Source of the DNA: Liriodendron chinense
Taxonomy: Eukaryota; Streptophyta; Magnoliopsida; Magnoliales; Magnoliaceae
Assembly: GCA_003013855.2 (NCBI GenBank)
Contig: ML058337.1
Location: 496,001-560,000 of the forward strand
Reading direction: 5' to 3'
DNA length: 64,000 nucleotides
The translations under genes and the position numbers were made by a program. Numbering within the stretch: position 1 is the first letter of the stretch; every line of letters starts with the position of its first letter. Below, one piece after another: positions 1 through 11,784 of this stretch. The notes below the pieces were generated by a model. The model was not told the DNA's origin and searched no databases. It saw only the letters and a program-made list of their open reading frames with translations.

Positions 1-3000
1 TCCTTCGGCAATTATCAATGTAACTTAGCAGAGGTATAAGAAAAAGTTGATAAGTTCAATCAGCAACATAAACTTCGCGTGCCTACTTTATTTCAAATTG
101 GGTAAAATAGATCCGATGTTTCACAACTCTAACCAAGTTGAAGCAAGGAGATCCATTCATTTGTAGGAAGCTACATAATCAAGCTATTGACAGAATTAAA
201 ACTCGGCAACCCACCTGTCCAGATGCTATTGAGGAGAGGCAGGCCTGCCTAACTTTTCACTCCCACCGCGACGGAAGAATCAATGGGTGCAGTCTTCTGA
301 AGATATCATAATTTTGCCATCCGAGGTGCATAATGTTTTGAGGAAAGTCCGATGGCTCAAGAGCTACAGTACCAGTACCATGAGTGGTAAGAGCAATATC
401 ATCCCCAGCGAAGACTTTCGGTAGCCTTGAAATGGAGAAGAGTCGGTGAAAGCATTGGGGCCACCTATCATATGATTTTTAGGCCCATCTCCTACAGCCA
501 AGATACAGGGTCCTTATCATTGGCCTCGAGCATATACTAGAAATCAGGATTCAGTACTCAAATTCAAAGAGATTCAAGGTGAGATGGTGCAATGTTAGAC
601 TGCAAACATACCCTTCACAAGGTGTTAAGAGAACATTATGGTGTTGGAAGATGTACAGACAATGTCCTGAAATTTGTAGGATTTAGCTGGATGGCACTTG
701 GGATTAGGCCCAAGGATGATAGAAAAGCCCGGGCACAGGGAATGAAATGTTGGTACCAGGATGCATGCAAAGGTTCTGCAACCTGTGAGATGGTATGAAC
801 AAAAGGCTTCAACCCAGTAGAATAGCCCATGGTGAGACTTGAACGAACAGATAGATGGATGCATACATCCTTATAAAACCCTCGGCCAGAGGGTAAGAAG
901 CCGTTGCAGTTGAAAATCCAATAGGAGTTAGGGAGGGTGCAAGGGAGCAAGAGAGGGAACGAGGCCATCATGTCCTTGAATTTTTCATGGGGAGTCTCCC
1001 TTCCTTGACATGAAGACAATGGTGTATGTTGTTTGCAATTCCACTTAAACAACACTCTAGAATTTGTAAACATTAATATTTAAATTATAAATCTAAGTAG
1101 GTTTTAGAAAATTCTGAATAGAATGGATTGGTGCATTTTAGACACTTTCTAATTATAACAGAATGGAAGAGTCGAAGGACTACCTTTGGCATAATACATT
1201 CCTACATCACTAATACTTTCTTAATGAGCTATCCAAAGTTCAAACTGGGCCTAAACCTCATCAGATGGTCTCAACCAACTGTTTACCGCTACCTCTGTCT
1301 GTAAGGTTACTCCTAGAAGTAAGAAGGGATGGTCAGTTTTCTCAAAGCATCCTTTTCCTCATCATTGGAATTAGAATTGGAATTGTCTAGCACTTCACTG
1401 ATTGTCTTCTTCAACTGTGTTTTAGACGGGACCGTATGCTAATGTTGGAGGCGTCAGCAAACCCCCTGATATACATTGTTCTATCGTTCCCTAATAACTC
1501 GAGCTTTTAGCGCAACCGGTCAGTAACACCTAACAGACTGCCGTTTTCATTTCCACTGTTTCCTCCAAAAATAGGTGATACCATTCCGTAAAAACATGGG
1601 ATACTGACCTAACAGGCTGCCGTTTTCATTTCCACTGTTTCCTCCAAAAATAGGTGATACCATTCCGTAAAAACATGGGAGATGGCTTTCCCTTCTGACT
1701 GTATACCTTCTAACATTTCTACAGAAATCACGTGGGCTAAAACAAACAAGCTGATATGGATTCTTTTCCATACATTTTCCTTTGGTGCGATGTTGGGTTT
1801 TTGGTATCTACATTTTGGTTTCCACCAATTAAAACAGGCTATAAAATGGGGCTGGTTTGGAGTTTTCATTGGTACCCTCTCTTGAGGCTATAGGAGGGTC
1901 CTTGTAGGAGGTTGCCCATTTGTCATCCCTTTGAACAGCCACTTCTGGTTTGCAAACCAGATCACTTATGGTCGGCACTTTCTTTTGACTAATCAAAATA
2001 GACATGTAGAAGCAGAAGCATTATCAACAGTAATCCTTACCAACGCAAACCCAAGGATCCATCCCTCGCTCGTCAGTTGACTTTGGTCATATTGTTCGCC
2101 ATAAAGTGGCCAATCATCATCCTTATAGTTTGCTAAGAGAAAGAACAATCAACTTTGGTCATATTATTCGCCAAAACCGATCGCCATCCTTACAGTTTGC
2201 TAAGAACAAGAAAACAGACCAATCTCAAGGAAAGGTGAAGGCATTCATTTGTGGGTTTCCCAATCTGGCCTCACATTGAGGTTTTAACCATTTGTATCAA
2301 ACAATGTAGTTGTCCTATTTATTCAACCAAACCTACAATGTATTAGTCCTCTTCACCCAAATTCTTGGACGACGAGCATCATTAACGAGTGTCTGTTTGG
2401 ATAGAGTACAAATTAGGGGAAAGCAAAGCAAATTAAACATATGACATAAGCAGGAGGTGAACTGACATTGGAGAAGCAAACCCTTTTCACCTATTTGTTT
2501 TGCAAAAGTCTTGAAAAATGTTTTTCCTTTGCATTTGAAACTATTTGAATTGCAATCCCATTGAGGGAAACCTTCTTTCTTTCCAAAATTGTCATTTAAA
2601 ATGTCATGTCAAAGGAAAATTACTTTCCCTCAATCCAACTTTTTGAAAAAAATTAAAAAAAGGGTTATACTCCCTAGCTTAGGAAGGAAAAGTGAAGGCA
2701 AGCATGTGCAACCATCTTGTAAATGTAAATTGAATGCTTCCCCTAGTTTGCAGTCTATCCAAACAAGCCCCGATTTCTTCATCCAAAGGGGGCTGAAAAT
2801 AGGTGTCAAATAAGGAAGGGCCTAGGAACGCAAGCCTGACATCAAGGCCAAGAATCTTGACTTGTGCTATTGCAAAAGGCTTCCAGTCATGAACTATTGC
2901 AGCACAAGAATCGGTGCAAGCCATCAAAGAAAGGTTGGAAGCTTGGAGAGCAAGGAAAATATGAAAAACAAAAACATCCTTAGTAAAGAGTAAGAGAGAA

Positions 3001-3130
3001 AAAAGGTGAAAAGATACATACAGAGAAGAAGACTTCTAGAAGGTAACATTGTCTCCATCGCAAAAGCAATCAGGAGTTCATGGCCAACCCACAGAAGTGT
3101 GAAAGCTGTCACTCTCTACAATCAACCATG
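1..3130. other. Intergenic, no gene recognised
   Basis: No ORF here has a recognisable protein domain or a convincing exon pattern. The open frames around 600-1070 and 1550-1870 are short and look like chance. The only structure seen is a tandem duplication at 1529-1680. A distant gene exon cannot be excluded without transcript data. Confidence 0.5.
1529..1680. repeat. 79-bp tandem duplication
   Basis: A block of about 71 bp (1531-1601) recurs at 1610-1680 with about one mismatch, a 79-bp period. Both copies contain CCATTCCGTAAAAACATGGG. The near identity points to a recent local duplication. No coding role is seen. Confidence 0.85.
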
Positions 3131-3140
3131 CACTCGAAAC

Positions 3141-3560
3141 GCATTACTTTTTGTTGAGAGCTGACAAACCTTTCTTTCAGAAGATCCCAGCCTACACAGT
3201 AACTACCTACATATTTATCCTGATCATTGCATTGCTAGGTAACACTCCATGTGAGGGTGGCAACACTCTCACACCACATTGCTCTTTTTTTAGAGCTGAT
3301 ACACCTTTAGGAAGAATCCCAGCCTACATAGCATAACCACCTACATATTTCGCCTGATCACTGCATTGCTAGGTAACACTCCACGTGACACTCTCTCCAT
3401 ACAACCATGCACCCACAACACATTGCTCTTTGTCAAGAGCTTATGCAACCATAGAGCTGATGCACCTTCCTTTTAAGAAGAACCCCGAACCACACAGCCG
3501 AACCCCCTACCAATTTCTCCTTATCACTGCATTGCTAGGAAACACTCCATGCAAGGGCAG
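3141..3560. repeat. Diverged tandem repeat, three units
   Basis: Three diverged units share the series TTGCTCTTT, AGAGCTGA, GAAGAATCCCAGCC, ACCTACATATTT and GCATTGCTAGG(T/A)AACACTCCA. Unit length varies between about 120 and 180 bp, so indels have accumulated. No gene is associated. Confidence 0.65.
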
Positions 3561-4082
3561 TCAGTCTCCAAATCGCACTAAGCGCAAGAGGTTGTTAAGA
3601 TTTGAATCCATATGAAGACAGATGTTAACTGTTGGATCTAATAATATAGAGATATAGCAGAAAAGCGGAATTTTAGAAACAAGTATTAACGAAAATAAAA
3701 TCTAGATAGCTAAGGCATGTTACAGTTGCTGTCTTAAGGACAGATTTGCCCACACAAGGAAGATCCTTGATGCACTGGGTCCCAGCAACTCTGCCCCCAG
3801 GATACAACAACTCTCCTTCATGATGGACAACTCTGATCAGGTAGACACGCGATGTCAGACACATGAACTCAAGCGTGCTTATGATATTGGGTAGAGATGG
3901 GTTTTATCTATCCTCAAAGCCTCTGTCTCATGTTTGGATTAAAGATGTCCCCAAACAGGGCATAACGAGAGAACTTGTCGGTGGCTTATATCATACACCA
4001 AGACTAGATTGTCCCTATAAACATTCGAAATCCTTCTCTGGAATGGAAAAATCTCTGCAATTTTTAGCTTTTATTTACTTTT
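3561..4082. other. Intergenic, nothing recognised
   Basis: Only short open frames are present. A stretch at 3710-3860 has unique-looking, moderately GC-rich sequence, but I cannot assign it to a gene or element. Confidence 0.4.
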
Positions 4083-4310
4083 AGGACCCTTTTGGATACC
4101 ACCAAATAAGTTACTTTTTCTACTTACAGCAGTAGACAAGTAGCTTATTTGAGATAAGTTTGGTTTATGATCAAACTACTTAATCACTTCAGTAGATAAG
4201 TAGCTTTTTTTATTTAAAGCTATTTATTCACTTCAGTTTAATAAAATCAAGATAAGCTATTTAAGGCATAAGTAACTTATCTTAAGTAACGTATGATCCA
4301 AATGCCCCCT
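4083..4310. mobile_element. hAT-like MITE, copy 1
   Basis: A 228-bp AT-rich element has inverted ends GGACCCTTTTGGATAC and, reverse-complemented at the right end, AGGGGGCATTTGGATCATAC. The interior repeats AAGTAACTT and AAGTAGCTT motifs. It closely matches the copy at 40851-41051, which has the same TTTGGAT ends. Short, noncoding and multi-copy, it fits a MITE; the hAT assignment rests on the end sequence only, because no clear 8-bp target duplication was found. Confidence 0.75.
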
Positions 4311-5036
4311 TATTGTGAATGAGCAATACATGAAATTTGGTCGGAAGCTGACAAACCTGTATTTTACATTGACAATACCTCAAGATATGTGATTGAGTTA
4401 AACAACAACAACACCTTGGAGTCTACATCAAAGGAACCAAGTCCATTCCCATTGCTAAAAGAAAATGGCAAAGCACAAGAGAGGAATGAATAATAGCCAT
4501 TAGGATATAAACTAGATATATGTCCTACATTCACCTGGTAATAATGCGTCAGCCTGCTCCAGTCTGAACAGACAAGAGCTGGTGTCAGGTAGATAGTCGT
4601 TCAAGTTCTGCTAAGCAATCATGACAAAGGACCTGTAAACAGGATTCGTGCAGCTGACCCAACCAAGTCGGACAACACTACGATGGCAATGATGATGATG
4701 GGCTGGCCCACTTGATCATTCCTCTTGCGCAGCATCATTGAAATGCTACAATTCTCAAGTTCAGAATTTCTTATCGAAAATTAGCTTTGCGAATTACAGA
4801 TTAGATCAGCCCAACAAATGTTACATTGTTAGGCCAGTAGGTTACAGCCGGTCATAGTTCATAGATGCCCAAACAGACAAGGTCCAAGTTATTGGCCCAC
4901 AGGCTGCGGTTCAATCTGTTCACTATGGACCATCAGTAGTGGGGCCCCACTGGAGGGAACTACAATCTAGGGTGATCCAGCCAATTTGTAAACCAAGTCC
5001 TAAATGGCCTTGGATTGCATGGTGACCCTAACACCA
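4311..5036. other. Intergenic, nothing recognised
   Basis: Low ORF content, with no repeat or domain recognised. Confidence 0.4.
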
Positions 5037-5190
5037 CGTAGCTAAGTGGTGTTGGGACGTGTTGCAGGATTTGATTGGCCACATGCTGCTGTCAGAGGTG
5101 AGTGCAGTTTAGTGCGTAGCTAAGTGGTGTTGGGACGTGTTGCAGGATTTGATTGGCCACATGCTGCTGTCAGAGGTGAGTGCAGTTTAG
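5037..5190. repeat. 78-bp tandem duplication
   Basis: Two head-to-tail units (5037-5114 and 5115-5189) start CGTAGCTAAGTGGTG and end AGTGCAGTTTAG. They are almost identical, so the duplication is recent. Confidence 0.9.
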
Positions 5191-5367
5191 CATGCACTCA
5201 ACTTCACAGCTTTCAAACATCCTTTGCGTGGGTCATTTCCGATAGTGGCACATGGGTCAATTAAATATGGCCACGTCCATGCAATAGGCATGCCCCAAAC
5301 AACAATAACTAATGATAAAACACAACAAGGATGAAAAAGGATGCAACTTGCCTATAATCCAGGATGA

Positions 5368-5819
5368 GGGCTCCCTGTAACCCAAAGCTCGTTGGGACCC
5401 ACTACATGCATGTTTGTGTAATATCACTCCGTCCACTGTTTCATCAGCTCATTTGAGGCTGCCTAAGCACGAGAGAGATCCAAAAAACTCAAAGTGTGCC
5501 ATACCACAGGAAGCAGTAGGATGGAGACATCCACCGTTGAAATGTTCTTGGGCCAACCATGATGTTTAAATGCCATCCAACCCGCTCATAAGGTGATTAC
5601 CGCCTGGATGAAGGGAAAACAACCCCGATCCACAACTTTTGCGAGCCCCACAAAGGTTTGAACGGTGGGCGTTGAATCTCACTCGTGTGGCCCACTTGAG
5701 TTTTAGATATCCTCATGTTTACGACTAACGTACTAAAATGATATGACAAAATGAATGGATGGATGGGATATAACACAAATATCATGGTTGGCTCCCCACA
5801 GGTTCGTTTACAGGGGAGC
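5368..5819. mobile_element. Foldback repeat, copy A
   Basis: This imperfect palindrome starts GGCTCCCTGTAACCC and ends with the inverted partner TTTACAGGGGAGCC. Its arms contain the family motifs CATCCACCGTTGAAA, ATGCCATCCAACCCG and, inverted, GAACGGTGGGCG. It has no coding capacity. The arms pair with each other, so it is probably a nonautonomous DNA transposon of the MITE/foldback kind. Confidence 0.7.
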
Positions 5820-5859
5820 CAATCTCCATTGAGTGGTTTCAGGCAAGTCGCTTCCGATG

Positions 5860-6350
5860 GAAGGACGCGAATTGCCTGTGGCCCACCTTGCGAAAGGAAG
5901 TCCCTGTGGTCGGGTTCCACAGAGATGCCCGTGACAAATACATTCCGTCCATCAGTTTAAAAACATCACAATAACACAGGAATCCAAACAGCAGGCAGAT
6001 CCAAACCTCAGGTGGGCCACACCATACGAAAGAGTGAGAACAGAAACGTTCACCGCCTGAAAGCTTCCCGAAGCCTACCATAATTTTTATATGCCATCCA
6101 AACCGTTCATAGGTTTATTATCCCTCAGTGAAGGTGTAGGAAGAAATATCATTCTGATACAAAACTACTGTGCCTCCCACAAAGTTTCCAATGGTGAGCG
6201 TTCAACTCCTGCTGTTTCGTGTGGTGTGGCCCAATTAAGTTTTGGATCTGCCTAAACTTTGGATTGATATCTTATTGTGAAGCTTATAAACTGATGAACG
6301 GAATGGATTTGTCACGGAAGTCTCTGTCATCCCCACACAGCTTCCTACCA
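5860..6350. mobile_element. Foldback repeat, copy B
   Basis: The left arm has GGCAGATCCAAACCTCAGG and CACCGCCTGAAA. The right arm has the inverse AATGGTGAGCGTTCAA and TTTTGGATCTGCC. The outer ends around AAGTCCCTGTGG and CCACAGGAACTTC are also inverted. Same family as copies A and C-G. Boundaries are approximate. Confidence 0.65.
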
Positions 6351-6400
6351 CAGGAACTTCGTGCTGTCGGCTCAGTGTTACCCGGGTAACACCAGTTTTA

Positions 6401-6877
6401 GTGGGTGTTACCCCTACCGTGCCGCCCACATGGATGATATTTTTCCATATCCACGCCGTCCATCCGTTTCTCCAACCCATTTTAGGATGGGGTTCCAAAA
6501 CTTATGCAGATCCAAATCTCAGGTGGACCATACCACTGGAAACAGTGGTGATTGAGTGCCACACCATTAAAAATTCCTAAGAGCCCATTGTAAGGTTTTA
6601 GTAATTTTGATTTGCAATCCAACCCGTTGATAAAGTCAAGAAGATTTGGATGAAGGTAAAATATAAAGACCAGATTGATCCAAAAAAATTTGTGGCCAAC
6701 AAATTTTTTTTAATGGTTATTCATCACTGTTTTCTAGTGGTATGGTCCACCTGAGATTTGAATCTTCTTAGGTTTTTGGATCACGTCCTGAAATGAGATG
6801 GAAAAACAGACTGGACGGTGTGGATATATAAAACAAATACATAAAGATGGGCCGCACACGGTTAGGGTAACACCCAC
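6401..6877. mobile_element. Foldback repeat, copy C
   Basis: The clearest copy, 477 bp. It begins GTGGGTGTTACCCCTACCG and ends with the inverse CGGTTAGGGTAACACCCAC, an inverted repeat of about 25-28 bp. Internal arms carry CAGATCCAAATCTCAGGTGG and its inverse CCACCTGAGATTTGAATC, around CACTGGAAACAGTGG. No protein is encoded. Flanks suggest insertion beside copy B. Confidence 0.8.
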
Positions 6878-7149
6878 ATTGGTTGGTTGCGCAAGTCGCA
6901 TCCCATGAAAAACGCGTACAAACAAATATGTCTAGATTACGGCTCACCGACAAACGTAGCAAAGATCCAGACCGTGTAAATATGGGCCATATATTCTCAA
7001 TGATCGAATGGTTTGCTTCCAATCCCCCGTTTGGTAGCCACCAATTGAGCGGTTAGGATCCTTCAATCAACGTTACTATCTTCCCACGCTCCGTCCACAA
7101 TAATTCCGACCACTTGAAATGATATGTATAGATGTGTATGTATGCCACA
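6878..7149. other. Spacer between foldback repeats
   Basis: Short AT-balanced spacer with no recognised feature. Confidence 0.4.
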
Positions 7150-7580
7150 TAGAAGGGACACAAGTTTCCATAACCCAGAGCTGCTTTGTGGGGCCCACGG
7201 CAACGTAGGTGTGACATCCGCTCCGTCCATCAGTTTCATCAGCTCATGTTAGGTGGTGACCCCAAATATGAGGCAGATCCAAGAAACTCATGGACCACGC
7301 CACAGGAAACAGTGGGGATGGAAATGCCCACCGTTGAAAACCTTCCACCATGATGTTTATATGCCATCCAACCCGTTCATCAGTTAAATACCACTAGCAT
7401 CAACGGTAAACATAAATATCCGGTAAAAAGGTTTTAGGGCAATGGTAGGAACTCAATCCACACCGTTTCCTGTTGTGTGGCCCATTTGAATTTCGGATCT
7501 GACTCATTTTAGGGCAACATCCTCAAACTGATGGACGGCTTTGAAGTCACACGGACGTTGCAGTGGACCAATGGTTCATC
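7150..7580. mobile_element. Foldback repeat, copy D
   Basis: The left arm has GAGGCAGATCCAAGAAACTC, CCACAGGAAACAGTGG and CCCACCGTTGAAA. The right arm has the inverse CACACCGTTTCCTG and TTTCGGATCTGACTCA. It ends about 150 bp beyond the stop codon of the 7729-8169 gene. Outer ends are less well conserved and coordinates are approximate. Confidence 0.6.
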
Positions 7581-7728
7581 TCACCAGAACTTAAAATATG
7601 GTGGTAAACAAACACCGTACTCTCGTCTATGCATCAAACATTAGAGTCACCTAACACGTGCTACCGTTACGGTTACCGACCCTTCCAAGAGAGGGTCTTA
7701 ACGAACGCCGTTACCGTTAAAACGTCCG

Positions 7729-8169
7729 TCACCATTTCCTGCTCCTCCACCCAATTCGCATCGCCCGAAGGAGGCGATCGAATGCACACGCGACAGTTGG
7801 GATCACGTGCCCGAGGCAGCCGGCGAGTCTGATCCACATCCGGCGGAAGAAGTCGCTGCCGGCGAAGTGGGGGGAGGCGGCGATCGTGGGTTGCAGGTAG
7901 GCCCAGGCGGCTTGCTTGACGAGGCGGTTGCGGATCGAGATCTCGTTGAAGCTTTGGTTTCTGACAGGTGTCGGGGATTGGGTGCCAGCTTGCGAGGGAA
8001 GGAGGTCCTTGAGGCTGGTGTAGGACACGTGGCCGAGAGGGAGGAGCTCGAAATCCACGCCGTTGGTGATGGGGAAGGTGGAGGGGAAGTCGAGCTCGAG
8101 CTCGCTGGGCACTACGGAAGTGGAGTTCCAACGTTGGAGAGACGAGGGACGGCCCTTCCTCCAACCCAT
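7729..8169 (-). CDS. Conserved plant protein of unknown function, 146 aa
   Basis: An uninterrupted 146-codon frame from ATG at 8169 to TGA at 7729, GC-rich and unlike the AT-rich DNA around it. The product starts MGWRKGRPSSLQRWNS, then has VVPSELELDFPSTFP, a block FELLPLGHVSYTSLKDLLP, the conserved-looking segment EISIRNRLVKQAAWAYLQP at about residues 76-94, and a basic C-terminus. I recognise this layout from uncharacterised small plant proteins, but the function is unknown to me. No signal peptide is evident, and I call no transmembrane segment although the C-terminal third is fairly hydrophobic. A TC-rich leader precedes the ATG, as in many plant genes. The sense strand is judged by the TC-rich leader and recognisable protein; the overlapping frame at 7807-8211 on the plus strand looks like a shadow. 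Foldback repeats lie on both sides. Confidence 0.78.
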   Translation of the reverse strand: MGWRKGRPSSLQRWNSTSVVPSELELDFPSTFPITNGVDFELLPLGHVSYTSLKDLLPSQAGTQSPTPVRNQSFNEISIRNRLVKQAAWAYLQPTIAASPHFAGSDFFRRMWIRLAGCLGHVIPTVACAFDRLLRAMRIGWRSRKW

Positions 8170-8372
8170 CGATCGGGAGAGAGAGAGACAGAGAGGGAGA
8201 GAGGACTATAGTTCGCTGTAGTCCATTTTAGTCCAGTGAGGTTTTCTAAGCCCGCATGCGTTGCTCGTGTGTTATAAGAAAAACTTTGATACTCTGACAG
8301 AGTGTGATGGATAATACACAGGCGCTTAGAATTGAGTCCGTTTTGCCAGTCGTCGCGGCTCAGGATCCGTGT
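8170..8372 (-). promoter_or_regulatory. 5' leader and proximal promoter of the 146-aa gene
   Basis: Read on the minus strand, the last 45 bases before the ATG are a CT-rich tract (plus-strand GAGAGAGAGACAGAGAGGGAG at 8172-8192). Such tracts are common in plant 5' leaders and core promoters. No convincing TATA box was seen. Foldback copy E begins about 205 bp upstream of the start codon and limits the unique promoter. Confidence 0.45.
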
Positions 8373-8838
8373 GGACGCGGATTGCCTACCAAAGGCTTTC
8401 GCAAGAACTTCCTGCTACGGGAAGCTAGGTAGGGCCAACTTGATGTTTATGAGAAATCCACTCCATCTGCAAGATCATTTGAGGGCATGAGCTAAAAAAG
8501 AGGCAGATCCAAAACTCGAGTGGACACATCGATAGGAAACAGAGAGGATTGAATGTCTACCGTTGAAACATTTGTTAAGCTAAATAAGTTTTGGTTCAGA
8601 CTAGTATTTATGTTTTCAGTTCATCCCAATGGCATATAAACATCATGAGGACAGCAGAGAGGTTTCAACGGTAGACATTTCCCTACCCACTTTTGAGTTT
8701 TGGATTTGCCTCAGGTTTGAGCGCACGTCCTAACTAGATCTGGCAAAACGGATGAACGGGTGGATTTCTCAGAAACATAACGGTGGCCCCCTAGCTTTCC
8801 GAAGTTCCTGGAAAGCCTTTGGCGGGCAATCCCGTCCA
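8373..8838. mobile_element. Foldback repeat, copy E
   Basis: The ends are an inverted pair: GGATTGCCTACCAAAGGC on the left and GCCTTTGGCGGGCAATCC on the right, extending to AAGAACTTCC / GGAAGTTCC-like sequence. Arms carry GGCAGATCCAAAACTCGAG and GTCTACCGTTGAAAC with their inverses. It lies directly upstream of the 7729-8169 gene, so it may affect its promoter. Confidence 0.78.
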
Positions 8839-11760
8839 GCTTGTGTCGCAGCCAGTGGGGCTCCAAGCGCAGAGGTCTGGTCAGTGGGAACATTTTGCTG
8901 AAGAAATGACCATGACTATAGCTATCCGTGGATGAGTTTTTAGAACACTGGTAACAAAACTTCTGGTGACAAAAATATAGGTGTGCTAAAATCATTTGAA
9001 CCATCTCAACATGTGAGCCTGGGTGACATACATTGGATCCTGAGTCAGGATAAAGGCAAAGCGAATTTTTTAAATTTTAATTGTAGATCTTATGCATTCG
9101 GTAGCAGAAAATCAAACTAGACTATCTAAAGTATGGGTCCTTATTTGATCGTCTTAGTATTGATTGGTAACTCGATCATTGTCATTAACCCTTTGGTTAC
9201 AATCAACTTATGCAATATTTTATTACATTGTGCTTATGGGAGTTTTGTGCTACCTTTGTCTATCCTTAGCTGGGAAAAGGAGGTTGGAGTCGGTTTGGCA
9301 GCTGGTTTCAAATTTAATGCCATAACTTTCATCAAGAATTCAAACAAATTTGACATTTTAAATTCATGCTTAGCTAGGGTGTTCTTTATAAACAGTGTAC
9401 TCCATCGAAACCCAAGTGTAGTGAACAATGGGCAAGGCTTGGCTAGGACGTCCCTGGAAGTGACATGGCTCAACAACCAGCTCCTGTGAGAGAAAGGGAA
9501 GGGCTTCCACACAATTTTGGAGACGAGTAAAGAAATCAATACTGAAGAGTATGAATTGTCTTACCACGTTAATATAGGAACATTAACAAGTTTGAAGTTA
9601 GTGTTAACAAGGTTTATGGAATAATGAATCATCCTATGCATCAGTTGTGGAGGTTTTAGGAACTTAGGCTGATTCATATATCTAAATGGGAAGTCATTCC
9701 GGTTGATGTTAATGGTGATGTTGTACTTTGATATTTTGCACATTCCATATATATGTATGTATATATATCAAATATTTCTCTGAAAATTTTTTGGGATGTT
9801 CCCCACCTAACTTACAAATTATTTTTCAAATTTCAGAGGAAACTGACAACTGAGTCAAGAAAGAAAATTTTGAAAGTGCTTGTAGGTCCTGAGTTTCAGA
9901 TTTGACATTTTCATAGTTAATAGCTTATTAATCCCTCGAACCCAATTATCTAAGTGTAGTTTTGCATACTAATGCCCTTATAAATGTTTCATTTATGTGT
10001 AAGAATCTTTAGTTACGGAATTCATAGACCGTGCAGTGCATCGAGTATGTAGATCGAATAACTGGAATAAAGACTTACCTATTTAGTGAGTCATTTCCTG
10101 TCTGAGATCTGGATCTTCCTTTCCTGAGATTGCTGTAGAGAAAACCTTAGATGGATGTTGTTTTCAGTGTAATCCCGAATTGGAGACCCAGCACCCTTTA
10201 AATAGGGTTTGTAGTGGGTGTGGCAGTGTTTGAAACCCACCAAAACACTGCCACCCTTGCTCCACACGAATTTGGCTATCAGGAATCTATGTTCAACTAC
10301 AATACTGCCACAGGCAGTGTAGACGCGCAACCCCTCTTAATTTTGTAGATCACGACTGTAGTGGGGTCCACTAATTAGTCCATACATGAATCTGCATCTG
10401 TATTCAAATCTGGACCATTGATCAGTCGGCCCACTATATAGAAAACTTACATAATGTTCATTTATGTGTCTCTTAGAAATTTTTAGGCCCCGCTACGTCA
10501 TTTTAGGTAAATTATTATAATTTTTGTTTGCTTCACCAACCCCTACCTAGATCTTCGACATGTTTAGTGACGAAAGTACGTAGGACCCCTTAGCTTTTTT
10601 GTGTGTTTTATTATGGATTAATTTTTGTTGTTTGTTTTGGGTGAATGGTTACTATGAGTGTATTTTGGGAGTATACATAATAGTCCACTATTATTTAACG
10701 ACACGGAAGGCCGAAATCGTATCTTATGTAATGTACAAGCGATCGGGTCTAAATTCAAAATCTTGAAGGTCGACACTCGGAATTGTGGATTGATGCTAAT
10801 GAACTTAATGCTCAAGTTTGAGTAGAAGATCTAAGTATCGAACCCAAAGCTACTCAAACCGCCCTTCCTTGATACTGATATCATATGAATCGTGTTGTTG
10901 TTTTAACCCTGGGACATTTATGCATTCTCTTGAAATTGTAAGGTGAGTCTTATCTAAGTTAGATGGCAAGAGTGAAATAGACCTATAAGCAACCCTAGGG
11001 TGTAGAAATGGAGTTACCTAGAATCTAATGAGACATAGGTTATAGTATCCCTAATATCATTTATCCATTGAACCTCTCATTGTATCTTTAGCCAGTAAGG
11101 TATCATCAAGGACATTTAGCCGTTTACTTATCTACTCGTATATCTATTTATTCACTTGACTAGTCAATCACACCTTATCTTATTGGAAACCCATTGATTC
11201 TACACTCATCTCCTTATTTAATTGATGCTCCACCCATACATCTGATCAATTGTAGACACATTCAATCAAATCTGAATCTACCATTATGAATCTCATGATC
11301 AGTTATCCCAAATATTATAGTAGCATCCTTCGTAATTATTTGTCCTTTAATATCCTTCTAAATCACTCAACTATAAGATAATCTCTGGGTCTGAGCGTAC
11401 GATTAGAGAAGTACCTCTATGGTAGGTTGATACCCTTGACTTAGTAAGGAACTATAAGAGTAATACCCTTGATGAAACCAAAGACCTAGCTTAGTTCTAA
11501 GGATATAAGATTTAATTAAAGATCATGACGATATTATTTGATGATTAAGATAGTAGAAGAGTGGCAAAAGAATTCGTTGATTAACTTATAGTTTTTCTAA
11601 ATTTTAGTCCTTCTACCTTGCCTTTTGAATAGTATTTTCCCTTGAAGAGTACCACTAGGAATCAAAGATGATAAGAATCTGCAACTAAAAACAAGACCAT
11701 CTAGGAATCAGGAGGCACAATGGAAGCATGTTAGGCCAGAATTCAGAAAGCTCATAGAAC
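8839..11760. other. Intergenic, probable decayed transposon sequence
   Basis: No gene is recognised. Around 10090-10500 a GC-richer stretch has the look of an old LTR (short inverted segments, GTGGGTTTCAAACACTGCC-like sequence), but no ends were found. The remainder is AT-rich with short chance ORFs. The strand and type of any element here are uncertain. Confidence 0.4.
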
Positions 11761-11784
11761 TAATTTTTTTAGGACGAAAACTTA

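Noticed and set aside
592..1073. 145-codon ORF on the minus strand
   Set aside because: Longest in the first 3 kb, but no recognisable domain, splice pattern or leader. Not called as a gene; left as unsupported.
3141..3560. CRISPR-like repeat array
   Set aside because: Units are long, diverged and unevenly spaced, with no constant short repeat and unique spacer; this is plant nuclear DNA.
7807..8211. 134-codon ORF on the plus strand
   Set aside because: It overlaps the 146-aa gene on the other strand, has acidic, Gly-rich low-complexity content typical of antisense of a GC-rich gene, and no domain. The minus frame is recognisable.
9133..9567. 118-codon ORF and antisense partners
   Set aside because: AT-rich hydrophobic translation without a domain; ORFs of similar size occur on both strands at the same place, a sign of chance.
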